Positions 1-6,099 of a stretch of DNA of 8,553 nt are shown here, piece by piece. Under the pieces are notes generated by a model. The model saw only the letters and a program-made list of their open reading frames with translations. It had not been told where the DNA came from and searched no databases. Location of the stretch: NCBI GenBank assembly GCA_025935445.1, contig JAICVG010000032.1, positions 1 through 8,553 of the forward strand, given 5' to 3'. Source of the DNA: Nitrososphaera sp. (GTDB lineage Archaea; Thermoproteota; Nitrososphaeria; Nitrososphaerales; Nitrososphaeraceae). Position numbers and translations under genes: made by a program. How positions within the stretch are numbered: position 1 is the stretch's first letter; the number at the start of each line of letters is the position of its first letter.

Positions 1-692
1 CCCATATTGTCCAAATTGAAGCCTTGGCCAGTTTCAACTAGTGTCAGGGCCATCAGAAACGAGGTTACAAACATCGCAAGCGTTATCGCTCCCTTGATAT
101 CCACAGTTCCTAAAACGTATGGCTTCACCTTATCAGGTGCAGGCTTGGCATTATAGTTGAAGCGCCAGATTGTAATAAATAGGACAATTGTTATCGGCAC
201 AGATGACAGGAAAGTAGCCCGCCAGCCAAAATTGCTGACTATAAATCCCCCCATCAGCAGACCTACTACGGCACCCGATGCAAACATTGACGAAATGATC
301 CCTTGACCTATTGAAATTTTGTCTCTTGGGAACTGATCACGTATTATGCTAAAGGCAATGACAAACATGGATATCCCAATGCCCTGGATTGCTCTTGAGA
401 CAAAGAGCAAGTAAATATTCTCCACAAATCCTGCCATTGCTATGCCTACTGCATAAATCGCCATTATCACAAGCAGCACCTTCTTTTTACCGTAGATATC
501 GGAGAGCTTCCCTGCTATTGGGGTCATAACAGCGCCAGGTATGAGATAGGCAGAGAGTATCCAAGATGATATGCTGTATGGTACACTAAACTCATTTATG
601 AGGTCAGGCAACGCAGGAATCAACATTGTTTCTGCGTACATGACCATAGTTGCAAGGCTGCTCAGAACAGCAAGCACTTTCCATGCAGACAT
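1..692 (-). CDS. MFS drug/proton antiporter, N-terminal part (C-terminus outside window)
   Basis: This is probably a cytoplasmic-membrane secondary transporter of the drug:H+ antiporter type; the substrate cannot be told. The 230 visible residues contain several hydrophobic membrane segments. Motif A, GKLSDIYGKKK, is at residues 61-71 between TM2 and TM3. The motif-B-like RAIQGIG is at 100-106 in TM4, and the motif-C-like glycine run GAVVGLLMGG is at 140-149 in TM5, followed by GWRATF at 156-161. Motif C is typical of antiporters. The gene runs off the left edge with no stop, so whether it has 12 or 14 helices is unknown. I chose the ATG at 690-692. The frame stays open upstream to a TAA at 780-782, and a TTG at 741-743 would add 17 residues (LGTFEDNPGGPPTTKIP). 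Neither start has a clear ribosome-binding site. It is separated from the amino-acid cluster by about 0.75 kb and probably unrelated to it. Confidence 0.85.
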   Translation of the reverse strand, partial: MSAWKVLAVLSSLATMVMYAETMLIPALPDLINEFSVPYSISSWILSAYLIPGAVMTPIAGKLSDIYGKKKVLLVIMAIYAVGIAMAGFVENIYLLFVSRAIQGIGISMFVIAFSIIRDQFPRDKISIGQGIISSMFASGAVVGLLMGGFIVSNFGWRATFLSSVPITIVLFITIWRFNYNAKPAPDKVKPYVLGTVDIKGAITLAMFVTSFLMALTLVETGQGFNLDNM

Positions 693-1051
693 TGGAATTT
701 TTGTTGTTGGCGGTCCCCCAGGATTATCTTCAAAAGTTCCCAAACAGATGTCGCCCAGTTGTCCTTGTAATGGTCTGAATTACCTAATTAAAAGGTGCGG
801 AAAAGAAAAAACACACATAAGGAGAGTGGTGCAGAGAAATATAGTTTATCGTGTTTTATTATTATTGAGTTTTCAAGAAAGTAATTGACACGGTCCAATT
901 CGAAATGAAATATATCATCACGATAGAGAGTTATTCAAGGACACTGATAAGTCATTATCAATTCAGCCAATAGTTGAAGCTAGGAATATTTAGTATTATT
1001 TTTCATTGTCACGGTGTATATTGCTATGATACAATTTCCATAATGATGCCA

Positions 1052-1299
1052 TTAGGCCAGCTGAAAGCTTTGACTAATTATGAGCATTGTTCCGTTCAAC
1101 GCCACTATCCTTACCTGGGTGTAAATTTTTTCTGCCTCCTTCTCATTTAACGTTGTGTCACATGAACCTCCTCGCTCATCCTTATAACAATTCTAATGGC
1201 TCGAACGTCTATTTCGCCACGATTACCTTAAGGATCGCTTGGATTTTCATACAGTGTCTGGCATAATGTAAAAGCTGTCAAATCATCGTCGTAGGCTTG
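1052..1299 (-). pseudogene. Decayed remnant of a small protein gene
   Basis: Read on the minus strand, this stretch gives protein-like sequence interrupted by disablements. The upstream part reads QAYDDDLTAFTLCQTLYENP, then SDP, then a TAA at 1228-1230, then GNRGEIDVRAIRIVIRMSEE. After a change of frame near 1160-1178 it continues as GSCDTTLN, then EKEAEKIYTQVRIVALNGTM, then LIISQSFQLA, and a stop at 1052-1054. A TAG at 1300-1302 blocks the frame upstream. The composition (alternating charged and hydrophobic residues, a plausible beta/alpha pattern) looks like a real former protein of about 70 to 80 residues. I do not recognise the family. A sequencing error could explain one defect but hardly all three. 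The alternative is chance open sequence. Confidence 0.4.
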
Positions 1300-1312
1300 C
1301 TAAAAAGTCTTC

Positions 1313-1334
1313 CTTCTGTATATATATACAGAAG
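1313..1334. repeat. Perfect 22-bp palindrome with alternating TA core
   Basis: The sequence is CTTCTG, then an alternating TA core, then CAGAAG. It is identical to its reverse complement over all 22 bases, with no loop. It lies in non-coding DNA just upstream of the minus-strand gene remnant. The core could serve as a TATA element in either direction, or the whole could be an operator for a dimeric regulator. It lacks a T-run on either side, so a terminator is unlikely. Confidence 0.6.
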
Positions 1335-1495
1335 CGAGCTTTGCAAACGACAGTAATGTCTCAGCTAATTGTGTTTGCGTCGGAGTATACCAGTCGTTGC
1401 CTTTTTACTGCATCCTACAGCAATATTGTGCGTATGTATGGATGGAGTCTCTCCAAAAGTCATGTTGATATTATCTTGGGCTTATACAAGAGGGA

Positions 1496-1921
1496 CTACC
1501 GCATGGTCTTTAGTATTATGACGGTGTCTGTGTCAGACACCCCTTCTATCTTGCGTATATCGTCAATACACTTGTTGATGTCAGTTATTGCTGGCGCTGC
1601 AATAATGGCGGCTATATCATATTGGCCAGTTATTTCGTAGACTACTTTGACGCCATTTAGATTCATCAGCTGGTTAGACACAGCCGAACTGTCTGCCGTT
1701 GAAGCTACAGAGATTAGCGTTATTGCGCTTGTTTTGTCGCTCGCCCCAAGTTCAATGGTAAAGCGTTTAATGATCGTCCTATCAACTAGGTTCTTCACTC
1801 TTCGCCGAACCGCCGATTCGGAAAGTCCGATCTCATTAGCAATGTCGACAAATGCTCTGCGCGAATCTGCCTGCAAAATGCGTATTATCTTTTCATCAGT
1901 TTCATCTACCTCAGCTGACAT
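1496..1921 (-). CDS. Lrp/AsnC-family transcriptional regulator (LysM-like by position)
   Basis: This 141-residue protein has the standard length and layout of archaeal Lrp/AsnC regulators. The N-terminal winged helix-turn-helix (about residues 5-52) has the recognition-helix region IGLSESAVRRRVKNL at 31-45. The C-terminal RAM ligand-binding domain (about 66-138) contains the core VVYEITGQYDIAAII at 93-107, where amino-acid effectors bind at dimer interfaces in this family. The ATG start lies inside the 3' end of the upstream aminotransferase gene (11-nt overlap), so the two are co-transcribed and translationally coupled. Sulfolobus LysM, an Lrp protein in a LysW-type lysine cluster, acts just upstream of the TFB-recognition element. 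By context this protein is the leading candidate to bind the shared operators at 5014-5048 and 7363-7397, sensing arginine, lysine or an intermediate. That link is inference. The gene ends the operon. Confidence 0.93.
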   Translation of the reverse strand: MSAEVDETDEKIIRILQADSRRAFVDIANEIGLSESAVRRRVKNLVDRTIIKRFTIELGASDKTSAITLISVASTADSSAVSNQLMNLNGVKVVYEITGQYDIAAIIAAPAITDINKCIDDIRKIEGVSDTDTVIILKTMR

Positions 1922-3092
1922 TTCTTCTCTTTTCCTCGTTGGTTAATATAATATCTATTATATCAACTACGCGGGAAACCGTCATTTCGTCCATTACAAG
2001 TGGCGGAAGTAGTCTTAGAATATTTCTTCCTGAGTAAAGAATCAGCAGTCCACGGCGAATTCCGTCAAAGAGTATATCTTTGACGTCAAAGCGTAGTTCG
2101 ACTCCAAGCATCATACCAATACCCCTGACCTGTCGAATTATCTTGTGCTTCTCCTGCAGGCGGTTGAGCCCCTCCTTAAAGTGCACGCCCATCTTTGCAG
2201 CATTATCAATCAGTTTATCATCGATCAAAGCTTCCATTGTGGCAGTGCCGGCAGCACATGCTATAGGGCTTCCGCCAAAGGTAGAAGAATGCTCGCCAAG
2301 CTTCATTGTATCCATTATCTCCTGCTTGGCAAGAACAAGCCCCATAGGTAATCCACCGGCTATGCCCTTTGCAAGGCACATAATGTCTGGAGTCGTGTTC
2401 CAGTTTTGACCTGCCCACATTTTGCCGGTTCTCCCAAGCCCTGACTGTATCTCATCAAATATAAGGACAAGGTTGCGCCGATTGCAGATCTCTCTGATCT
2501 TTGGTAGAAGATCATCTGGAGGAACGATGATGCCAGTCTCGCCCTGAATTGGCTCAAGAATTACACAACCAATTGTGTCGTCAATTACTTCTTCAAGCAG
2601 GGACGGATCGCTGTATGGAACAAACTTAACACCGTCCAATAGCGGCATGAACGACTTTCTGTATTTTTCGCTGTGTGTCACAGAAAGCGCACCAAATGTC
2701 TTGCCATGATACCCACCGTTCATTGCTATCACACCATGCCTGCCGCTGTACTTGCGTGCAAATTTCAGTGCAGCTTCGACAGATTCGGCACCGCTGTTGG
2801 CAAAGAATATCTTGTTCAAAGAGGGCGGCGCCACTGATGCTATCTTTTCCATGAATCTTAATCGAGTATCATTGTATGTAGACATGTGGGCCGTGATCAG
2901 TATCTCCGCCTGCCTTTTGATAGCATTTACCACTCTGTCGTTGCAGTGGCCAACCAGCGCGACTCCATAACCACCCATGCAGTCAATGTATTCCTTGCCT
3001 GCTGTGTCCCAGACCCTTGTACCCTTGCCCTTTGCAATATTCACTGGAAACCTCTGGTAAAGAGCCCCCACGTATCGGTCTTCGTCGTTCAA
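1911..3092 (-). CDS. lysJ: [LysW]-aminoadipate/glutamate semialdehyde aminotransferase
   Basis: A class-III PLP-dependent aminotransferase of the ArgD/LysJ branch. It would transfer an amino group from glutamate to the LysW-bound semialdehyde, giving LysW-ornithine and/or LysW-lysine. From the TTG at 3092 it is 393 residues, the usual length. NSGAE at 99-103 binds the cofactor phosphate, FDEIQSG at 212-218 carries the Asp that contacts the pyridine nitrogen, and Lys242 in CLAKGIAGG is the Schiff-base lysine. The longest frame opens at another TTG (3113), but I prefer 3092. It sits 9 nt after GGTGAT, an exact match to the archaeal anti-Shine-Dalgarno, and gives a TTGA 4-nt overlap with the kinase stop. 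In the LysW system one such enzyme can serve both the lysine and arginine branches. Classical acetylornithine aminotransferase is the alternative, disfavoured by the adjacent lysW. Confidence 0.93.
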   Translation of the reverse strand: MNDEDRYVGALYQRFPVNIAKGKGTRVWDTAGKEYIDCMGGYGVALVGHCNDRVVNAIKRQAEILITAHMSTYNDTRLRFMEKIASVAPPSLNKIFFANSGAESVEAALKFARKYSGRHGVIAMNGGYHGKTFGALSVTHSEKYRKSFMPLLDGVKFVPYSDPSLLEEVIDDTIGCVILEPIQGETGIIVPPDDLLPKIREICNRRNLVLIFDEIQSGLGRTGKMWAGQNWNTTPDIMCLAKGIAGGLPMGLVLAKQEIMDTMKLGEHSSTFGGSPIACAAGTATMEALIDDKLIDNAAKMGVHFKEGLNRLQEKHKIIRQVRGIGMMLGVELRFDVKDILFDGIRRGLLILYSGRNILRLLPPLVMDEMTVSRVVDIIDIILTNEEKRRNVS

Positions 3093-3892
3093 TGTGGAAC
3101 AATCACCGTACAATTTCTATGGGCTATTGCTGTAGATAACGGGTTTTCAACCTGGCCAGAAGCAATGACTGCCTCTTTTACTCCCATTTCAAGTGCCTCT
3201 ATACATGCAAGGACCTTCTTGTCCATTCCAGACCCTATCTTCGGTAATGCCCCTTTTGCCTGACCCAAGGTCATTGAATTGACAAGTTTTTCATTTAGTA
3301 GTAGGCCATTTACGTCTGTGATAAAGATAACTTTATCTGCCTTAATGCCGCCTGCCACATACGCCGCAGCCCTGTCGCCATCCACATTGAGAAAATCAAA
3401 TTCTTCGCTTAACGCAATCGGCGAGATCACAGGCACATAGCCACTGCGAACAAGGTCACTTACCAGAGCCCCGTCAACTGATGTTATCTTGCCAGTATAT
3501 CCGCCGTCTATTATCATCTTTCTTCCTTTTTCATTTATGATGATAAGCTTCTTCTTTCTCTCTGCCTTCAATATGCCTCCATCTATTCCCGCAACTCCCA
3601 CAGCATTGATATGCTGGCGCAACAGCATCTGGACTATTGCCTTGTTCAGCTTTCCTGACATGACCATAGTATAGATCTCGGCAGTCTCTTTGTCTGTATA
3701 ACGGCTGCGCACACCGCCCGGCGACACAATGAACTTTTGCTTCTTTCCAAGCTTAGTTGCAGTGGCAGTGACTTCCTTGCCTCCACCATGTACCAAAACG
3801 AGCTTGTACTTTTCAGCTATTGACTTTATGTCTGCAAGAGCTGAGGAATGAAGCCCATCTACTACGCTTCCGCCTATCTTTGTGACTATCAT
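3089..3892 (-). CDS. lysZ: [LysW]-aminoadipate/glutamate kinase
   Basis: This 267-residue amino-acid-kinase-fold enzyme phosphorylates the side-chain carboxylate of the LysW-linked glutamate or aminoadipate, using ATP. Visible elements are the N-terminal K5-IGGS loop, HGGGKE at 35-40 (phosphate binding), GGVRSRYTD at 59-67, and NVDGDRAA at 169-176, where acetylglutamate kinases usually have a NADxxA-type motif. ITDVNGLL at 191-198 lies in the nucleotide domain. No C-terminal ACT domain is present, so it is not an aspartokinase. Its ATG overlaps the reductase stop as ATGA (4 nt), and its stop overlaps the aminotransferase start. Only one kinase gene is present in the window, so it may be shared between the arginine and lysine branches, as in Sulfolobus. 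Substrate preference cannot be read from the sequence alone. Confidence 0.93.
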   Translation of the reverse strand: MIVTKIGGSVVDGLHSSALADIKSIAEKYKLVLVHGGGKEVTATATKLGKKQKFIVSPGGVRSRYTDKETAEIYTMVMSGKLNKAIVQMLLRQHINAVGVAGIDGGILKAERKKKLIIINEKGRKMIIDGGYTGKITSVDGALVSDLVRSGYVPVISPIALSEEFDFLNVDGDRAAAYVAGGIKADKVIFITDVNGLLLNEKLVNSMTLGQAKGALPKIGSGMDKKVLACIEALEMGVKEAVIASGQVENPLSTAIAHRNCTVIVPH

Positions 3893-4941
3893 ACCGGCGT
3901 CAGTGGGGTATACATCAGTCCTTCTTTTTCACCATATCCAAACATCACGTTCATATTTTGTATTGCAGAGCCAGCAGCGCCCTTCATCAAGTTGTCAGAG
4001 GCAGAAAGTGCCACTATTCTCTGGTTGTACTCATCGATGTCAAATCCCACGTCGCAAAAGTTCGAGCCGACCACGAATTTGGGATCTGGAAACTTGTAGA
4101 GGCCCTTTTTGTCACGAATCAACCTCACAAAGGGCTCTTGCTTGTACGCGTTACGGTACATTTTCCATAGCTCTAGCTCCTCCACAGGTCTCTTGAGGAA
4201 TGTGTGGTTAGTAGTGAGTATGCCTCTGACGATGTTGACTGCGTGGGGACTCATGCTGACCTTAATTTGCCTCTTTGCGATAAGCGAAAGCTCTTGTTCA
4301 ATCTCACCAGTGTGCCTGTGTTTTGCAGGCTTGTAGGGTCTGACTACGCCATAACGCATCGCATGGTGCGTCCCTGCATTTGCCTTTTGGCCGGCTCCAG
4401 AGGATCCGATCTTGCTGTCCACTACAACATGCTCAGTATCTATGAGGTTATTTTCAATCAGTGGCATGAGGGCAAGAAGTGAGGTTACTGCCATGCAACC
4501 GGGGCAGGAGACCAGCTGTGCGTTTTTAATCTCTTCCCGGTGGAGCTCTGGAACTCCGTAAACTGACTTGCTGAGCATTTCAGGGAAAGGGTGCTCCCAG
4601 CCATACCACCTTACGTAGTCCTTGGGATTTCTGAGCCTAAAGTCTGCTGACAAGTCTATTATCTTCATTCCCCTATCGTATAGGTCCTTGACTATTTTGT
4701 TTGCCTTGCCGTGTGGTACTGATGTAAATACAAGGTCGCAACTGTCCGTCAGCTTTTCCATATCCATTGGAGAGAATGTAATGTCTACAAAACCCTTCAA
4801 GCTTGGGTGAACACGGTGCACATACTCGCCTGCCTTCTGCCGAGATGTCACCATACTCAGTTCTATTTTTGGGTGGGCGACCAGAAGCCGTAGAAGTTCT
4901 CCTCCTACATATCCGGAAGCGCCAACCACTCCAACTTTCAT
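3889..4941 (-). CDS. lysY: [LysW]-aminoadipyl/glutamyl phosphate reductase
   Basis: A 350-residue ArgC-family NADPH-dependent reductase that converts the LysW-bound acyl phosphate to the semialdehyde. The Rossmann loop GASGYVGGE is at 7-15. Catalytic Cys149 sits in SCPGCMAV, where classical ArgC usually has NPGCY. DSKIGSSGAGQ is at 175-185 and the HRHTGEI histidine is His210. CPGCM together with the neighbouring lysW points to the LysW-type (LysY) subgroup rather than acetylglutamyl phosphate reductase. It is the first gene of its operon. The ATG at 4939-4941 has AAGGAG (4952-4957) 10 nt upstream and a TATA element at 5002-5009, leaving a leader of roughly 40 nt. It overlaps the kinase gene by 4 nt. 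Confidence 0.95.
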   Translation of the reverse strand: MKVGVVGASGYVGGELLRLLVAHPKIELSMVTSRQKAGEYVHRVHPSLKGFVDITFSPMDMEKLTDSCDLVFTSVPHGKANKIVKDLYDRGMKIIDLSADFRLRNPKDYVRWYGWEHPFPEMLSKSVYGVPELHREEIKNAQLVSCPGCMAVTSLLALMPLIENNLIDTEHVVVDSKIGSSGAGQKANAGTHHAMRYGVVRPYKPAKHRHTGEIEQELSLIAKRQIKVSMSPHAVNIVRGILTTNHTFLKRPVEELELWKMYRNAYKQEPFVRLIRDKKGLYKFPDPKFVVGSNFCDVGFDIDEYNQRIVALSASDNLMKGAAGSAIQNMNVMFGYGEKEGLMYTPLTPV

Positions 4942-4951
4942 TTCTGAAATT

Positions 4952-4957
4952 CTCCTT
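4952..4957 (-). promoter_or_regulatory. Ribosome-binding site of lysY/argC
   Basis: AAGGAG on the minus strand, 10 nt before the ATG at 4941. It supports this start and shows that the transcript has a leader rather than being leaderless. Confidence 0.6.
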
Positions 4958-4999
4958 GGCTAAAATGCATTTCTTTTAATTTTTCGCTTCAAAAATCCT

Positions 5000-5048
5000 C
5001 ATTTATATTTTTTGGTCAGGTGTAACCATAAACAGATCAATAGTGACC
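5000..5048 (-). promoter_or_regulatory. Promoter and tandem operators of the lysY-lysZ-lysJ-lrp operon
   Basis: On the minus strand an AAATATAA-type TATA box (5002-5009) is preceded by an A-rich TFB-recognition element, placing transcription start near 4978. Directly upstream lies GGTCAggtgTAACC (5014-5027), an interrupted inverted repeat. A second, GATCAatagTGACC (5035-5048), follows 21 bp further on, about two helical turns. The 21 bases 5000-5020 are identical to 7349-7369 in the argG control region. A factor bound here would touch or lie just upstream of the TFB-recognition element, so either activation or repression is possible. The TATA and repeats are seen directly; the operator role is inferred. 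Confidence 0.7.
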
Positions 5049-5059
5049 AAAATGGGTCA
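5044..5059. repeat. Inverted repeat TGACC-6-GGTCA immediately after the lysX stop
   Basis: The sequence is TGACCaaaatgGGTCA, with 5-bp arms and a 6-base spacer, ending one base before the lysX stop codon (TAA at 5060-5062). Its left arm is also the outer half-site of the second operator of the lysY promoter. The right arm GGTCA lies about 20 bp from GATCA (5035), so it may extend the half-site array. As RNA from the upstream operon it could form a short stem, but no T-run follows, so a classical terminator is unlikely. Confidence 0.45.
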
Positions 5060-5920
5060 TTATTTTCTTGCTAGCTTGATCGCATAGTCGATCATTTCGT
5101 TTGGAATATCAGCCTTTGAAACGCTGGCAGCGCCGCGAAACTCTACTGTATTATTTACTTCATGAACCACCAGCCCACGATTCTTGTCTTCCATCATGTC
5201 CACGCCCAAGATGCCGCCTCCTACGGCTTTTGCAGCTCTTAGGGCTAGATCTTCCATCTCCTTTGTTATCGGCGCAAGTTCGACGTTGCCTCCCCGGGCA
5301 ACATTTGTTCGCCACTCGGATTGCGAAGAATAGCGATAGATTGCAGTGACGGCTTGGTCGCCGATTACTATGCAGCGGATGTCGCGCGGCGGCCTATCAA
5401 CCATTTCTTGAATATAATATATGCGCGAAAGTGGACTGTCATCCTCTTCCCTCATTTCAATTATCATGCTTGCAGTCTCGGGGTCACGCAGAGGATATAT
5501 TCCCCTTCCCCACGAGCCCACTATCGGTTTGAGGACAACTGGAAACCCGGTCTTCTTGATACTTTCTAGCCCAGATTCTGCGCTAAATGCAAACTGTGTC
5601 TTTGGAGAGGGGATCTTGTTTTGTGCAAGCTTAATCGATGTTATAAGTTTGTTTCCACAGATCTGTCCCACCTCAAATCTGTTTATTACTTTGAACCCAA
5701 GAAATTCAAGGCAGGCAGTAAGGTACAGACCGCGGTAATAGCTTACGCTTCTCTGCAGTATCACATCTCCTAGTAGAAAATCCTTCGTTTTGCTATATGT
5801 ACCAATAGTAAGTGTCTTTGCATCCACTATCTTCGATTTGATGCCCTTACTATGGGTTTTTTCATAGAGTGTCTTCTCCTCGAAGCGAACTTTGTCGCAT
5901 ATGATGCTCACCTCGACCAT
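5060..5920 (-). CDS. LysW-dependent ATP-grasp ligase (LysX/ArgX)
   Basis: A 286-residue RimK-like ATP-grasp ligase that joins the amino group of glutamate (ArgX) or alpha-aminoadipate (LysX) to the C-terminus of LysW, protecting it for the later steps. Visible features are LQRSVSYYRG at 55-64, the ATP-binding lysine and glycine loop KPIVGSWGRG at 131-140, RDIRCIVIG at 179-187, EWRTNVARGG at 202-211, and the metal-binding VHEVNNTVEF at 252-261. Length and order match the LysX/ArgX family. Its ATG overlaps the lysW stop by one base (TAATG), so carrier and ligase are translationally coupled. The stop is TAA followed directly by TGA. Proximity to argG favours the glutamate (arginine) role, but specificity is uncertain, so no symbol is given. 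Tetrahydromethanopterin or F420 glutamate ligases are related alternatives, disfavoured by context. Confidence 0.93.
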   Translation of the reverse strand: MVEVSIICDKVRFEEKTLYEKTHSKGIKSKIVDAKTLTIGTYSKTKDFLLGDVILQRSVSYYRGLYLTACLEFLGFKVINRFEVGQICGNKLITSIKLAQNKIPSPKTQFAFSAESGLESIKKTGFPVVLKPIVGSWGRGIYPLRDPETASMIIEMREEDDSPLSRIYYIQEMVDRPPRDIRCIVIGDQAVTAIYRYSSQSEWRTNVARGGNVELAPITKEMEDLALRAAKAVGGGILGVDMMEDKNRGLVVHEVNNTVEFRGAASVSKADIPNEMIDYAIKLARK

Positions 5921-6099
5921 TATTGTCCCCAGTCTTCGCCTACTCTTTCAGCGGGCTTCAGCTTCAGGTTCTCGTCTGCCTTTGAGGCGATCTCATACTC
6001 GCCACCGCAGTCAGGGCAAGTTATGATCTCCCCGACCACTGCATCTTCTGGAACGTTGATTTCAGCTCCGCATTCTTGACATTCAACTTTTGATTTCAT
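5920..6099 (-). CDS. lysW: Amino-group carrier protein LysW, with an atypical C-terminal Gln
   Basis: A 59-residue acidic carrier protein. Two zinc-binding pairs are visible, CQEC (Cys7, Cys10) and CPDC (Cys28, Cys31), in a small zinc-ribbon fold, then a linker with LKLKPAE and the conserved C-terminal block GEDWG. In characterised LysW the last residue is Glu, and its gamma-carboxyl is the attachment point for the substrate amino group. Here the codon before the stop is CAA (complement at 5923-5925), giving Gln59 and ending EDWGQ. Either the Gln is deamidated first, the chemistry differs, or one base is wrong. The ATG lies 17 nt inside the end of argG and has a perfect GGAGGT site 5 nt upstream, fitting high expression of a carrier. 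The stop overlaps the ligase start (TAATG). Confidence 0.95.
   Translation of the reverse strand: MKSKVECQECGAEINVPEDAVVGEIITCPDCGGEYEIASKADENLKLKPAERVGEDWGQ

Larger units (their letters stand above)
744..1495. other. Intergenic stretch, mostly AT-rich, with a gene remnant and a palindrome
   Basis: No intact gene is supported between the transporter and the Lrp-type regulator. The part 783-1051 is AT-rich with many stops in all frames and probably holds the transporter promoter; a weak TATA-like stretch lies near 780-790 on the minus strand. A degraded minus-strand reading frame (1052-1299) and a 22-bp palindrome (1313-1334) are listed separately. In 1335-1495 I see nothing beyond the 3' flank of the regulator gene. 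No tRNA or rRNA was recognised, and no clear T-run terminator follows the regulator. Confidence 0.6.

Noticed and set aside
571..888. Plus-strand 105-codon open frame
   Set aside because: Antisense to the conserved start of the MFS transporter over much of its length, continues into AT-rich non-coding DNA, and its translation has no recognisable domain.
1470..1495. Terminator after the Lrp gene
   Set aside because: No stable hairpin and no run of T of useful length was found on the minus strand downstream of the stop.
744..1495. tRNA, CRISPR or insertion-sequence remnant in the long gap
   Set aside because: No cloverleaf with a T-loop consensus, no regularly spaced repeats, and no terminal inverted repeats or transposase fragments were seen.
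1341..1640. Plus-strand 99-codon open frame beside the palindrome
   Set aside because: Its second half is antisense to the conserved RAM domain of the Lrp regulator, it has no clear ribosome-binding site, and the translation resembles no known fold.
5044..5059. Intrinsic terminator after the ligase gene
   Set aside because: The stem has only 5 bp and no T-run follows on the minus strand; an operator role fits the half-site array better.
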